Numbered from the stretch's first letter, positions 43,299 to 52,610 are shown. The stretch is 54,913 bases of DNA from Treponema sp. (GCA_009784975.1 WQXG01000012.1:1-54913), one strand, 5' to 3'. Translations and numbers: made by a program. Notes: a model not told the origin generated them from the letters alone.

Positions 43299-43469
43299 CT
43301 ACCTGAAATCGGAGGGGCGTCTTTCTATCCGTTTGCATTTATCGCATTCTGCGATATTTTTTACCTTGCCGCTCTCAAAGAGGGTTTTCATCTTTACTTC
43401 TCCCCCGCAGGAGCACATAAATTTCTGCGTTGCACTGGACGTACGGCTGTTTTTACTGGCTTGTGCCAT
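43299..43469 (-). CDS. Small zinc-ribbon protein
   Basis: 56 residues beginning MAQASKNSRTSSATQKFMCS, with two Cys pairs, CSCG and CDKC, about 22 residues apart: a zinc ribbon. AGGAG lies 7 bases before the ATG, and the codons are normal. Its order just before rpsT and a ribosomal-protein-like basic composition suggest a role near the ribosome or nucleic acid, but I cannot name a family. Confidence 0.75.
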   Translation of the reverse strand: MAQASKNSRTSSATQKFMCSCGGEVKMKTLFESGKVKNIAECDKCKRIERRPSDFR

Positions 43470-43531
43470 GGTTTTTCTCCTAAGAATTGGTATGGGGATA
43501 GGTTACTATAATTGTGATATTTAAGTCAATA

Positions 43532-43930
43532 CTACGCTGCGATATTAAACAATAACCCTGTTGCGGGCATGGCAGGGGCATAATAACCCGTAGACTGGGC
43601 GATTCTTATCTCTTTTTGGTATTGTTCAATAAGGGCATTTATGCGATTTTCGTCATTTTCTGTTAATCTGTCCAAATCTTCAACAGCCAGTTCCTGTTTA
43701 TCCTGATTTTTCATTTTTGCCAGTTGTTCAATTAAAGTGTCAAGAATTCTCAATTTATTGATATTTACACCCTCTGTGCCTTCCGGGGCAGGGGTGCCAG
43801 AAACATGTTTTAAATGCGAGTAAATTACCATACCGGGAGCAACCGGTAAGGATGCCCTGCCGCTGCTGGATGCATTTATTGCATAGCCCATGCTGGGGAA
43901 AGCTTGATGTGGTATAGCTCCTATTTCCAT
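43532..43930 (-). CDS. Conserved-looking hypothetical protein
   Basis: 132 residues. The N-terminal half is Gly/Ser/Pro-rich without a signal peptide (PSMGYAINASSSGRASLPVA), the C-terminal half helical (NINKLRILDTLIEQLAKMKNQ, then VEDLDRLTENDENRINALIEQYQKEI), possibly coiled coil. It is 62 bases before the zinc-ribbon gene and divergent from ffs. Not recognised. Confidence 0.65.
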   Translation of the reverse strand: MEIGAIPHQAFPSMGYAINASSSGRASLPVAPGMVIYSHLKHVSGTPAPEGTEGVNINKLRILDTLIEQLAKMKNQDKQELAVEDLDRLTENDENRINALIEQYQKEIRIAQSTGYYAPAMPATGLLFNIAA

Positions 43931-43980
43931 AATGGTACTCCTGCTTTAAATATCGGAAAAACATGGCTTTTTATTAAGGG

Positions 43981-44010
43981 TTGACCATAAGTCAAATAAC
44001 GTAATAACAT
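43981..44010 (+). promoter_or_regulatory. Promoter of ffs
   Basis: ttgacc (43981-43986), 18 bases, taacat (44005-44010). The start would be at about 44016-44017, the 5' base of the SRP RNA stem. Confidence 0.55.
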
Positions 44011-44012
44011 AA

Positions 44013-44132
44013 GGTGCTCTGTGCCAGGAACCGTGCGAGCAGACGCCGCCTAACCCCGCCAGGTCCGGAAGGAAGCAACGGTAAGCGATTGTTTGCTGCG
44101 CCGCGGCCTCTCCTGGTGCAGGGCACTTTCTT
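44013..44132 (+). ncRNA. ffs: Signal recognition particle RNA (small bacterial type, 4.5S)
   Basis: The conserved SRP54-binding hairpin is present as ccaggtccggaaggaagcaa (44060-44079), with GGAA tetraloop and asymmetric internal-loop sequence. The 5' end ggtgctctgtgccagga pairs with tcctggtgcagggcac (44111-44126), closing a ~115-base rod; TTTCTTTTTT then ends transcription. With Ffh it targets nascent membrane proteins. It sits directly upstream of dnaX, a common arrangement. Confidence 0.93.
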
Positions 44133-44161
44133 TTTTCCATATCTTTCTATAGACTAACCAC

Positions 44162-45592
44162 ATGGCAAACCGATACGAAGTAACTGCTACCAAATACAGG
44201 CCAAAAACCTTTGATGAATTGGCAGGGCAGGAATTTGTTGTTTCTACCATTAAAAATTCGCTGAAAAACGGACATATTGCCAATGCTTATCTTTTCTCCG
44301 GTCCCAGGGGATGCGGAAAAACCAGTGCAGCGCGTATTCTTGCACGGTCGCTTAACTGTGAAAAAGGTCCTGTAGATGGTCCCTGCGGCGTATGCGATAA
44401 TTGCCGTGCAATTAGTCAGGGAGCCAGCATGGATGTGCTGGAAATTGACGGTGCAACAAATAACAAGGTTGATCAGGCGCGGCAAATCAAGGACGAAGTG
44501 CTTTTTCCGCCGCAAGCAGGCCGTTACAAGGTTTATATAATTGACGAAGTACATATGCTTACCAAAGAGGCTTTTAACGCGCTGTTAAAAACCATAGAAG
44601 AACCGCCTCCCTACATTTGTTTTATTTTTGCTACAACGGAACTTCACAAAGTACCGGCAACAATTATAAGCCGCTGCCAGCAGTTCAATTTCAGGCTTAT
44701 GTCTGTAGAAACAATTCAGGAGATACTAAAAAAAATCTGCGCAGAAAACGGAATACAGGCCGAGGAAGACGCGCTGTTTTTGATAGCGCGGGCATCTACC
44801 GGCAGTATGCGGGAAGCTTTTAATCTGTTTGATCAGGTTATTTCTTTTTCCACAGGCAATATCCGCAGTGAGCTAATCCGCGAAAAGCTTGGCATTGCCG
44901 GTCTTGATAAACTTAATGCTTTTGCGCAGGCATGCGCAGAAAATGATGCCGCTTGCGCTTTTGCGCTTGCAGATGAAATTCTTGCAAGCGGCGTTGCCAT
45001 TGAGCAATTTGTTATAGACTTGGCTGGATACTACCGGAGTCTTTTGCTGCTTAAAAACGGCATTACAAGGGAATCCCTTTTGGGTTACCGCCCGTCGCTT
45101 TTTTCCGCAAAGGCGCTTGAAACATACGATTCGGTCAGACTTGAACAGGCACTGGAAATTTTACTGAATTGCTACCGCGATACCCGCTATTCGGTGTCGC
45201 CGAGGTTTGAACTGGAGACTGCGGTTTCAAAGCTGACATGGTTAAATAAATGGATCTCCCCCGTAGAATTAAAAAATGCAATTGATAATGCGTCTGCAAA
45301 CAGGCCGTTTCAGAAAACTGTTTCGCCTAACACAGCAAGCGCAGCGCCGCAAAACAGAGCCCAAAATTTTAGCGACAATCCGCCTCGTCATCCCGCAAGC
45401 GGCGGACTTTCCCTTGCGGAAGAATTTCAGCGAATGGTAGATGCCAAAGAAGCTGCGGCCCCAGCCGGTGCGGCAGTAGATGATGAGGATGTTCCTCTTT
45501 GGGATTCTGCAGTAAACAAAAAAGGCGCGGAAAAAGAAACCTATCCTCAAGTTGAACAGGTAAGATCAATTATTCCAGGAACAATTATTTAA
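44162..45592 (+). CDS. dnaX: DNA polymerase III gamma/tau subunit
   Basis: 476 residues. Walker A GPRGCGKTSAARILARSLNC, the four-Cys zinc module (NC...CGVCDNC), Walker B IIDEVHML, sensor 1 FATTELHKVPATIISRCQQF, then SRC-type and domain III (LDKLNAFAQACAENDAACAFAL). The C-terminal ~120 residues are Pro/Ala-rich and short compared with tau of E. coli; I see no obvious A-run frameshift site. It loads the sliding clamp. Followed by ybaB and recR, a classic trio. Confidence 0.95.
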   Translation: MANRYEVTATKYRPKTFDELAGQEFVVSTIKNSLKNGHIANAYLFSGPRGCGKTSAARILARSLNCEKGPVDGPCGVCDNCRAISQGASMDVLEIDGATNNKVDQARQIKDEVLFPPQAGRYKVYIIDEVHMLTKEAFNALLKTIEEPPPYICFIFATTELHKVPATIISRCQQFNFRLMSVETIQEILKKICAENGIQAEEDALFLIARASTGSMREAFNLFDQVISFSTGNIRSELIREKLGIAGLDKLNAFAQACAENDAACAFALADEILASGVAIEQFVIDLAGYYRSLLLLKNGITRESLLGYRPSLFSAKALETYDSVRLEQALEILLNCYRDTRYSVSPRFELETAVSKLTWLNKWISPVELKNAIDNASANRPFQKTVSPNTASAAPQNRAQNFSDNPPRHPASGGLSLAEEFQRMVDAKEAAAPAGAAVDDEDVPLWDSAVNKKGAEKETYPQVEQVRSIIPGTII

Positions 45593-45603
45593 CGGAGAAT
45601 TAT

Positions 45604-45924
45604 ATGAATATTAATCCATTGGATTTGCTTAAAAATGCGCAAAAAATGCAGGAGCAGATGAATAGTTTTCAGGAAAGACTGGCTAACATAACTGCGACAG
45701 GAGCTGCCGGCGGCGGGCTTGTAGAAATCGATCTTAACGGAAAACTTGAATTGCTTGCTGTACGAATCGCACAGCAGGCGATGGAAGGCGCTGATACAGA
45801 AATGCTGCAGGATTTAATTTTAGCGGCGTTTAACGATGGAATGACCAGGGTAAAAGAAGAGATTGGCAGTGAAGTTGGCGCAATGACCGGTCTCAATATG
45901 CCCGGTTTTCCGGGGGTTCAGTGA
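45604..45924 (+). CDS. YbaB/EbfC nucleoid-associated protein
   Basis: 106 residues: MNINPLDLLKNAQKMQEQM and the variant core AAGGGLVEIDLNGKLELLAVRI, LQDLILAAFNDGMTRVKEEI, GLNMPGFPG end. A dimeric DNA-binding protein, between dnaX (11 bases) and recR (overlap), where it usually occurs. Confidence 0.92.
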   Translation: MNINPLDLLKNAQKMQEQMNSFQERLANITATGAAGGGLVEIDLNGKLELLAVRIAQQAMEGADTEMLQDLILAAFNDGMTRVKEEIGSEVGAMTGLNMPGFPGVQ

Positions 45925-46526
45925 CTCCAAATGCTCTGGACAGACTTGTAACACTGTTTTCTAAACTTCCCGGTATTGGCAAAAAAAGCGCAGGCAGAAT
46001 CGTGTATCACATTTTGGATTCAAGTCCTGCTCTTGCTGCAAGTTTGTCCAAAGAACTTTCTTCTTTGCATCAGGCAATTATACGCTGCAGTGTTTGCGGC
46101 GGTTTTACCGAAACCAATCCTTGCTCTGTCTGCTCCGATTCAAACCGCGATCATTCGATAATTTGCGTTGTGGAACAGGCTCAGGATATGCGCATAATCG
46201 AAGAAGCGCGCGAGTTTCCCGGCGTTTATCATGTTCTGGGCGGGTTGATTGCGCCGCTGGAAGGAGTAAGCCCTGCAAACCTTACCATAGATAAATTGAT
46301 AGATCGTCTTCGCACGGGGACCCCAAAAGGCAGCGTTAAGGAACTTATTCTGGCATTAAATCCAACGGTAGAAGGAGATACAACAGCGCTGTATCTTCAG
46401 AAAATATTAAAAAGCTATCCGGTAGAAATTACCCGTCTTGCATCAGGGATGCCCGTAGGCGGTAACATCGAGTATATTGATAAACTTACCCTGTCACGAA
46501 GCTTCCGCGGCAGGGTAAAATTCTAG
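45921..46526 (+). CDS. recR: Recombination protein RecR
   Basis: 201 residues, GTG start at 45921 overlapping the ybaB TGA, with a G-rich site upstream. HhH motif LPGIGKKSAGRIVYH, zinc finger CSVCGGFTETNPCSVC, Toprim ICVVEQAQDMRIIEEA and ending GSVKELILALNPTVEGDTTALYL. Works with RecFO in gap repair. Confidence 0.95.
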   Translation: MTPNALDRLVTLFSKLPGIGKKSAGRIVYHILDSSPALAASLSKELSSLHQAIIRCSVCGGFTETNPCSVCSDSNRDHSIICVVEQAQDMRIIEEAREFPGVYHVLGGLIAPLEGVSPANLTIDKLIDRLRTGTPKGSVKELILALNPTVEGDTTALYLQKILKSYPVEITRLASGMPVGGNIEYIDKLTLSRSFRGRVKF

Positions 46527-46532
46527 TTCTTG

Positions 46533-48731
46533 CTATTCTACTTTAAAACGTGAAACTTCCTTAATCAGAACCGCAATGCCCTCGCGGTTTTTAACAGTTA
46601 TTTCGTTAACCTGATTAACCGCAACATTGATCTGTTCTGCGCCCGAAGCCATTTCATTCATGCCCGATGTAATTTCCTGCGTAACCCTTTCCAGATTATT
46701 GCTTTCCTGAATAACTTCCTTTGCGCCCTGAAGCATCTCATGGGAACCGCTTTTTACCTGACGGGTTATTTCATTTATATTTCCTACCCCGTTAAGAACC
46801 TGTTTGCTTCCTTCGCCCTGTTCTTCCATTGCATTGCGGATAGTATCTTCCTGCTGCGATACAGTTTTTATATTTGTGTCGATAGCTTCGAATTTGTTCA
46901 ATACATTGCCGGTAGAACGGGTAATTTTATCAATGGATTCTTTTATCTTTTTTAAAACAGTGCCGATGGTTTTGGATTGTTCGCTTGAACTTTCTGCCAA
47001 TTTGCGGATTTCTGCCGCTACAACGGCAAAACCTTTTCCTGACTCGCCGGCATGAGCAGCTTCGATAGCTGCGTTCATGGAAAGCAGGTTTGTCTGGCTT
47101 GCAATATTTTCCATTACGGAGTTAATCTGCAAAAGCCCTTCTGACTCGCGCGCAATCTCCTGAATGTCAGATGAAACAGCATGAAGCCCTGTGCGTCCTA
47201 CTTCGGTAGCTTCCTTCAGGTTTTTTACATTGGCAGCATTGTTAACAACTGTTGTTGTTACAGACTGAACATTTGCTACCATCTGTTCAATGGCAGATGA
47301 AGCCTGAGAAACATACATACTTTGTTCTTCTACATGGTTATTCAGTTTATTTATATTTACAGTTACCTGCTCCATGGTTGCATGCGTCTCGCTGACACTG
47401 GCGCTCTGATTCATTACGCGGGTTTTTATGCTCTGGATATTCGCCGTAATTTCATTTACAGCAGCGGCAGTTTCATTCATGTTACTCGCAAGATCGTTGC
47501 CGATATCTGATAATTTAACCGCTTCTTTTTTTATGCTTACAACAAGCTTTTTAATTTTATCAAGCGTCATGTTAAAATATTGGGCAAGTGAGCCTATTTC
47601 GTCCTTTGAATGAATGGAAATTGTCCGCGTAAGATCGCCTTCGCCTTCTGCGATGTCTTTAAGCGTTTCTGTTACTCTGACAATCGGTTTTGTAACAAAA
47701 GTAAAAACAACAAAAACAACTACCGATACCAGGACAATTACTATAACCGCCAAAATAACCGTAAACCTTGTTATTTTATGAACTTCGTTTAAAATATGCG
47801 ATTCCGTTGTTCCGATCATAACAGACCATGTTGTATCAGAATTACCTAACTTGAACGGAACCATGGTTAGATCTATATAAGTGTTAAGCCCGGGATCAAA
47901 AACCTTATCGGCATATGGTTCTCCGGCATGCACCGCCTCGCTGGCTGCCTGTCTGTTTTTTCCGTATTCAACATCTACATCAATCAGTTTTTTTCCTACA
48001 CGATCAGGAAGAAAGTGCCCAAGAATAAATCCGTTGCCGGCGTAAATTGCCATAACAGAAATTTCATCGTGTTGTTTAAGCGTATCCTGCAGTGTAGGCT
48101 GTATCTGATCAATGGACAGCATCATGCCTACAGCTCCAACCGCTTCTCTTGTGCGGGTATTAATGATAGGAACTGCTACTTCAAATACATATGAATTTCT
48201 CCCGTTTACCATCATGGTTGTGGGATGCTCTATCTTGTCTCTGCGCGCATTTGGTCCATTAAGCCATTCAATGTATGACGGAATATCAAGTTTGCTCCGT
48301 CCTCTGATTTCTCCGGTTTCTCTGGTGTAAGTCATTGCATACTGACCTGTGGGAGTGGAGCCAATTCTGCCTATATTTTGGCTGTCTCTGCCGTCAACGG
48401 CATTGGGTTTCCAGACAGTGTAAATAATCATCCAGTCCGGCTCAGATGTAAAAGTACCAAGAAGCATATTGTCAAATTGATTACGCCTGATTTCCGGGGC
48501 CATGTCTTCATAATCTGCCATAATATTTGCCAAAGTACGAAGAACACGGATATGCCCGTTTTCCCTGCCTTCCCAATAAGTAGCTTTTTCTGCCGCTAAA
48601 TAATCAATTCCCCGCAAACTTAAATCGATACTTATATCGGATGCTTCGCTTAATAGCATAATTGCAATTCCCGTAACGACAACCGTGATAATAGCTATAA
48701 CCATAAGACTGAGTTTTATATTGAGTTTCAT
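46533..48731 (-). CDS. Methyl-accepting chemotaxis protein with dCache-type sensor
   Basis: 732 residues from the ATG at 48731 (GGAGG 5 bases upstream). TM1 at 7-27; a periplasmic double-Cache region at about 30-325 ([40 protein letters not shown]); TM2 at about 333-355 ([19 protein letters not shown]); HAMP; then a coiled-coil signalling domain with tip [23 protein letters not shown]. Detects a small ligand, unknown, and signals to CheA-CheW at the flagellar motor. Convergent with recR by 6 bases. Confidence 0.93.
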   Translation of the reverse strand: MKLNIKLSLMVIAIITVVVTGIAIMLLSEASDISIDLSLRGIDYLAAEKATYWEGRENGHIRVLRTLANIMADYEDMAPEIRRNQFDNMLLGTFTSEPDWMIIYTVWKPNAVDGRDSQNIGRIGSTPTGQYAMTYTRETGEIRGRSKLDIPSYIEWLNGPNARRDKIEHPTTMMVNGRNSYVFEVAVPIINTRTREAVGAVGMMLSIDQIQPTLQDTLKQHDEISVMAIYAGNGFILGHFLPDRVGKKLIDVDVEYGKNRQAASEAVHAGEPYADKVFDPGLNTYIDLTMVPFKLGNSDTTWSVMIGTTESHILNEVHKITRFTVILAVIVIVLVSVVVFVVFTFVTKPIVRVTETLKDIAEGEGDLTRTISIHSKDEIGSLAQYFNMTLDKIKKLVVSIKKEAVKLSDIGNDLASNMNETAAAVNEITANIQSIKTRVMNQSASVSETHATMEQVTVNINKLNNHVEEQSMYVSQASSAIEQMVANVQSVTTTVVNNAANVKNLKEATEVGRTGLHAVSSDIQEIARESEGLLQINSVMENIASQTNLLSMNAAIEAAHAGESGKGFAVVAAEIRKLAESSSEQSKTIGTVLKKIKESIDKITRSTGNVLNKFEAIDTNIKTVSQQEDTIRNAMEEQGEGSKQVLNGVGNINEITRQVKSGSHEMLQGAKEVIQESNNLERVTQEITSGMNEMASGAEQINVAVNQVNEITVKNREGIAVLIKEVSRFKVE

Positions 48732-48830
48732 ATTTCCTCCATGAAAATGTGCGTTATTCCACATTTATTCTTTTCATATTGTAACAGATAATTGTGCATT
48801 TGAATAGGGCTCACCACGGTGTGGTGTGCG

Positions 48831-51209
48831 TTAGTGGAAATCGCCCCAGCTGGAACCGGTTTCTGCGTTTACTCGTAACGGTATGGTTAATTCAGCCGCT
48901 TTTTCCATTTCCGTTTTAACAAGTTTTACAGTTCCTTCAGCATCTTCCTTTGGGCATTCAAGTATTAGCTCATCATGAACCTGCAGCAGGAGCCTGGCGT
49001 TTGTACCTGAAAGCTTTTTGTCCAGATTAAGCATGGCAATTTTGACAATGTCAGCCGCTGAACCCTGAATTGGAGTGTTAACTGCTATGCGTTCTGCTGC
49101 GGCTTTTTCTGTTTTGTTACGCGAATTGATGGTGGGGATATAACGGCGCCGTCCGAAAATTGTCGTAACGTAACCCTGTTGTTCTGTTTTTCTGATAACG
49201 GTTTCTATAAACTGCCGTACGCCGGAGTATGTATTAAAATACGCATTGATAAAACTTTGGGCATTTGTCCTTGAAATATTTAATTCATGCGCCAGGCGGA
49301 AAGCGCTCATGCCGTAGATTACTCCAAAATTGATGGTTTTTGCCATTCGCCGCTGTTCGCTTTTCACTTCGGTTTCATCAATGCCGAAAATCAATGATGC
49401 TGTGCGGGTATGAACATCCTGGAAACCTGAATTGTTTTTGAATGCGCTAAGAAGGTTTTCGTCCTGTGAAAGATGGGCAAGTACGACAAGTTCTATTTGA
49501 TTGTAATCGGCAGAAATGAGCAAATGCCCCGGTTTGGCAATAAATGCGCTGCGGATACGGCGGCCTTCTTCCGCGCGGATAGGGATATTCTGCAGATTGG
49601 GTTCACGGCTGGAAAGACGGCCTGTTGCGGTTCCGGTCTGCACAAAATTTGTGTGCAAACGCCCTTCGCTGTCTGCCATGTCGGCTAACGTATCCACATA
49701 AGTGGATTTTAATTTGGACAATGTGCGGTGACGCAGAATTAGCGCCGGTACAGGGTCTTCGCGCGCAAGTTCTTCCAGGGCAGATGCGTCTGTAGAGTAG
49801 CCGGTTTTTGTCTTTTTTCCCGGAGTTAGTTTGCGTTCAACAAAAAGCACATCCTGAAGCTGTTTGGTAGAAGAAAGATTAAATTCGTGCCCGACAGTTT
49901 TCCATGTTTCCGATTGAATTTTATCCAGTTCCTGCGTTAACTCCGCCCCGTAATCAATAAGCGTCTTAGGTTCAATTTTTATTCCTTCGCCTTCCATTTC
50001 TGCAAGTATTGGGAGCAGAGGCATTTCTATATTTTCAAAAAGATTGACAGCCGCCAGCATTGGTTCCAGATAGTATTTTAATCTGATGCAAAAATCAGCG
50101 TCTTCGCAGGAATAGCGGCTTGCCGTTTCCAGAGGAACAGCGTCAAAAGCCGCGCCCTTGGGCACAATATCAATGTATCTGATGGGAGTGTAATCAAAAG
50201 AGTGAGAGATAAGCGAATCCAGCGCGTAATTATTGCGTTCCGGGCTAATAAGCCATGCCGCAACCATTGTGTCCCATATCCTGCACTTCCAGCGATCAGC
50301 ACCCCAGCCGCGGGTTACCTTATAATCGAATTTTGCATTATGCGCAATTATTGTCATTTCGCTGTCTGCAAAAAGCGGCAGAAGCAGGGAACGGACTTTT
50401 TCCGGATCATTAAAAGCCGAACGGACTTCGGCGCCGTGAGGGGCAACAGGAATATAAAACGCCTCTTTTGGCTTTAACGCAAGCGATATGCCGATGGGAT
50501 GCGAATTCCAGGCATCAAGAGAATCTGTTTCAAAATCCAGCGACATATATTTTTGTTTTTTTGCCTGTTCCAGAACAGATTTTAATTCTTCAATGTCAAG
50601 GATCGTTTTATAAACCCCGTCTCCAAGCAAAGATTGTTCTGCCAGAGAGAAATTTTCCGCTCCGGTATCAGCCGCATCTGCTTCCGGTTTATTCTGCGGC
50701 ATTCCTGCTTTTGCGTCAGGATCAAGCTGTTTTGCGCTTTGACGGATTCCTTCGCGCATAAGTATACTTGCTCCCGCCTTGCGGTTCAGGTTTTCAATTG
50801 ACAAATCATCAATATTTGTTACCGGCAAATCTACATCGTTTCTCAGGCGGATAAGCTTTTGTGAAAAATACGCCATTTCCTTTCCTTCCGCCATTTTCTT
50901 TCCGGTAGACCCTTCAATTGCAGCAATGTTTTTATAAATTTCGTCCAGTGAGCCGTAACGTGCCATCAGTTTAATTGCGGTTTTTTCACCTATTCCATTT
51001 ACTCCGGGAACATTATCTGAACTGTCTCCGATAAGGGAGAGCAAATCGAGCACTTTAGACGGCTCTACGCCCCAATCGTTTTTTACTTCGTCAGGACCGA
51101 CAAGATCCCATGCAGGACCGGAACTGGATGGGGATAACCCTATATTGGCTTCGTTCCTGTTGATCTTCGCGGGACGCAGTTCAAAAATACCATCGCCGAC
51201 AAGCTGCAA
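48831..51209 (-). CDS. polA: DNA polymerase I, downstream part (3'-5' exonuclease and polymerase)
   Basis: About 792 residues from a TTG at 51209, which is preceded by AAGGA 5 bases upstream; the frame is continuous with the N-terminal piece except for one TGA at 51243-51245. It holds the end of the 5'-nuclease domain (LIGDSSDNVPGVNGIGEKTA), a 3'-5' exonuclease with DFETD, IIAHNAKFDY and YSCEDADF intact, and the polymerase: motif A SADYNQIELVVLAHLS, motif B RRMAKTINFGVIYGMS, motif C QVHDELILE. All polymerase active-site residues are present. So this part could work alone, like a Klenow fragment, if reinitiated. Confidence 0.9.
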   Translation of the reverse strand: MQLVGDGIFELRPAKINRNEANIGLSPSSSGPAWDLVGPDEVKNDWGVEPSKVLDLLSLIGDSSDNVPGVNGIGEKTAIKLMARYGSLDEIYKNIAAIEGSTGKKMAEGKEMAYFSQKLIRLRNDVDLPVTNIDDLSIENLNRKAGASILMREGIRQSAKQLDPDAKAGMPQNKPEADAADTGAENFSLAEQSLLGDGVYKTILDIEELKSVLEQAKKQKYMSLDFETDSLDAWNSHPIGISLALKPKEAFYIPVAPHGAEVRSAFNDPEKVRSLLLPLFADSEMTIIAHNAKFDYKVTRGWGADRWKCRIWDTMVAAWLISPERNNYALDSLISHSFDYTPIRYIDIVPKGAAFDAVPLETASRYSCEDADFCIRLKYYLEPMLAAVNLFENIEMPLLPILAEMEGEGIKIEPKTLIDYGAELTQELDKIQSETWKTVGHEFNLSSTKQLQDVLFVERKLTPGKKTKTGYSTDASALEELAREDPVPALILRHRTLSKLKSTYVDTLADMADSEGRLHTNFVQTGTATGRLSSREPNLQNIPIRAEEGRRIRSAFIAKPGHLLISADYNQIELVVLAHLSQDENLLSAFKNNSGFQDVHTRTASLIFGIDETEVKSEQRRMAKTINFGVIYGMSAFRLAHELNISRTNAQSFINAYFNTYSGVRQFIETVIRKTEQQGYVTTIFGRRRYIPTINSRNKTEKAAAERIAVNTPIQGSAADIVKIAMLNLDKKLSGTNARLLLQVHDELILECPKEDAEGTVKLVKTEMEKAAELTIPLRVNAETGSSWGDFH

Positions 51210-51242
51210 TAAATCCTTATCCGAAGAAAGAATATAACATTG

Positions 51243-51245
51243 TCA
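51243..51245 (-). other. In-frame TGA interrupting polA
   Basis: On the minus strand the frame reads AGA-type context GCA GAG AAA TGA CAA TGT TAT, then ILSSDKDLLQLV. Both sides are in the same frame and normal PolA sequence, so this is a single-codon stop, not a frameshift; a C-to-T change from CGA (Arg) would explain it. Confidence 0.95.
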
Positions 51246-51671
51246 TTTCTCTGCGCGGCATTTTTCGGCAAGAGTAGCGATAATATCATCTGCTTCAAAA
51301 CCGTCAGCTTTAAGGCAAGGAACGCCAAGGGCGCGTAAAAATTCCTCAACCAAAGGAACCTGCTCATGCAAATCATCCGGCGTTTTCTGCCGGTTTGCTT
51401 TATATTCTTTATACATCTGGTGCCGGAAAGTAGGGGTACGCGAATCAAAGATAGCGGCAAGCCTTAGCGGTTTGACAAGTTTATCAAGGCGTTTTCCCTG
51501 GCTGTCTGCCGCAATTGCGCCGTCATCAAGCAAAGCAACCATTGTGCGGGCAAACCCAAACAGGGCGGAAACATTCTTGCCGGCATTATTCCGAAGCGGA
51601 CGGGTCATAAATGCAAAATATGAACGGTAAATCAAACCGTATGCGTCTATTAGGTAAAGGGGAGGGTTCAT
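51243..51671 (-). CDS. polA: DNA polymerase I, N-terminal part (5'-3' nuclease, truncated)
   Basis: 142 residues from the ATG at 51671: LYLIDAYGLIYRSYFAF, AIFDSRTPTFRHQMYKEYKANR, ADGFEADDIIATLAEKC. These are the first metal-binding segments of the FEN-like domain. The TGA cuts it just before the SDKDLLQLV and GDSSDNVPG acidic residues, so the nuclease cannot be complete in this piece. A function needs readthrough or association with the downstream product. No good ribosome site precedes the ATG. Confidence 0.85.
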   Translation of the reverse strand: MNPPLYLIDAYGLIYRSYFAFMTRPLRNNAGKNVSALFGFARTMVALLDDGAIAADSQGKRLDKLVKPLRLAAIFDSRTPTFRHQMYKEYKANRQKTPDDLHEQVPLVEEFLRALGVPCLKADGFEADDIIATLAEKCRAEK

Positions 51672-51712
51672 GTTTGTATGATACCACAATTAAGGGGAGC
51701 CTGTCGCTATCC

Positions 51713-51834
51713 AGAAATGTATGCCTAAAAATTTTACTTGGGGTCCTGTCTGCGGCCAAAAAGCGCCATGCGCTCCGCACACGGCACTTTTTGCCCCTGA
51801 CACCACTCAAGTATGTTCCCAGATATACATTTCT
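51713..51834. repeat. Dispersed hairpin element, copy 2 (agaaatgtatg ends)
   Basis: agaaatgtatg (51713) and atacatttct (ending 51834), with long imperfect inner arms: acttggggtcctgtct... with ...cccctgacaccactcaagt, and aaaaagcgcc with ggcactttttg. The outer 25 bases match copy 1 at 539-627. It lies just upstream of polA. Confidence 0.7.
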
Positions 51835-51874
51835 GAAACCAGTGGGGGGCGCGATTTTCCGGTAACTGCCAGTT

Positions 51875-52405
51875 TCAAAACCCAATTCTTTTTGTCTCCT
51901 TGGGCTTTTCTATCAAGTTGTTCAAAGCGACAATTATATCATTCACCCGCTTATCGTTTTTTTCAATGTAAAGCAAAAGGAGTTTCCGCAATTCGGCAAT
52001 TTGCTCACTGGTACCGGGGCTCGTGCCGTGCTCTTGCGAAATAACAAATTGCCTCAATTGTACAAAAGCCCGCATTATGCCTATGTTTACTTCTATGGCT
52101 TTTTTGCTGTTCAAGACACTTGATAACATAAGAACACCATGCTCTGTAAAGACATAAGGGTAGTAGCGCCTCCCTCCTTTTCCCACGTTTGAGATGCCAA
52201 AATGGCATCTCAAAATATCAAATTCTTCCTCAGAAAGTTGAAACATAAAAAAATCAGGAAATCTCTCTATATTCCTTTTAACAGCCCTGTTTAGAGCTCC
52301 TGTTTCAATCTCATACAACCGGGCTAAATCGCTGTCAAGCATGACTTTCCGCCCCCGAATCTCGTAAATCAACTCCTGTACCGGAATTACCTTGTTTTCT
52401 TCCAT
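51875..52405 (-). CDS. ORF6N-domain protein
   Basis: 176 residues from the ATG at 52405; an upstream frame from 52489 is leader. The ORF6N domain fills residues 8-100: IPVQELIYEIRGRKVMLDSDLARLYEIETGALNRAVKRNIERFP, FQLSEEEFDILRCHFGISN, GGRRYYPYVFTEHGVLMLSSVL. The domain is found in phage and mobile-element proteins and is thought to bind DNA. The C-terminal 75 residues are helical. Inside codons for ILRCHFGIS is a perfect palindrome (52188-52214). A three-way-junction-like structure lies in the leader. A relic of a related gene is at 54.1-54.3 kb. Confidence 0.82.
   Translation of the reverse strand: MEENKVIPVQELIYEIRGRKVMLDSDLARLYEIETGALNRAVKRNIERFPDFFMFQLSEEEFDILRCHFGISNVGKGGRRYYPYVFTEHGVLMLSSVLNSKKAIEVNIGIMRAFVQLRQFVISQEHGTSPGTSEQIAELRKLLLLYIEKNDKRVNDIIVALNNLIEKPKETKRIGF
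52188..52214. repeat. Palindrome within ORF6N coding sequence
   Basis: tttgagatgcca (52188-52199), loop aaa, tggcatctcaaa (52203-52214). It codes LRCHFGIS on the minus strand. Two palindromes of the same plan but different inner bases lie in the relic at 54163 and 54218. Confidence 0.9.
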
Positions 52406-52421
52406 ATCTGAGCCTCTGTAA

Positions 52422-52507
52422 AATAGGTTTTCTCCCCAAAAGGGGCGAACTACTAAAAAGTAGTACCTATTAATGGCGCGCACATGCACTAGCCGCGTTT
52501 TCGCGGC
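52422..52507 (-). promoter_or_regulatory. Structured leader upstream of ORF6N gene
   Basis: Outer arms aataggt (52422-52428) and acctatt (52465-52471) enclose two perfect hairpins, cccc-aaaa-gggg (52434-52445) and actact-aaaa-agtagt (52449-52464): a three-way-junction shape. A separate GC hairpin, gccgcg-tttt-cgcggc, is at 52492-52507. The ATG follows the outer arm by about 17 bases. Confidence 0.55.
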
Positions 52508-52610
52508 GTATATAATAATTTTCCTTAAGCTCGCCGACCGGTAAGGGAGGCATGCGTGGTGCTTGACCGAAAACGAAAAAAAAGTGAAAAAATGCGTATT
52601 TTTATTTATG

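Noticed and set aside
43946-44283. Minus-strand frames across ffs and the start of dnaX
   Set aside because: They overlap the SRP RNA and dnaX and have no ribosome sites.
51243-51245. Selenocysteine or TGA-as-Trp in polA
   Set aside because: The position is a variable linker before SDKDLL, not a Cys or Trp site, and TGA ends several neighbouring genes normally.
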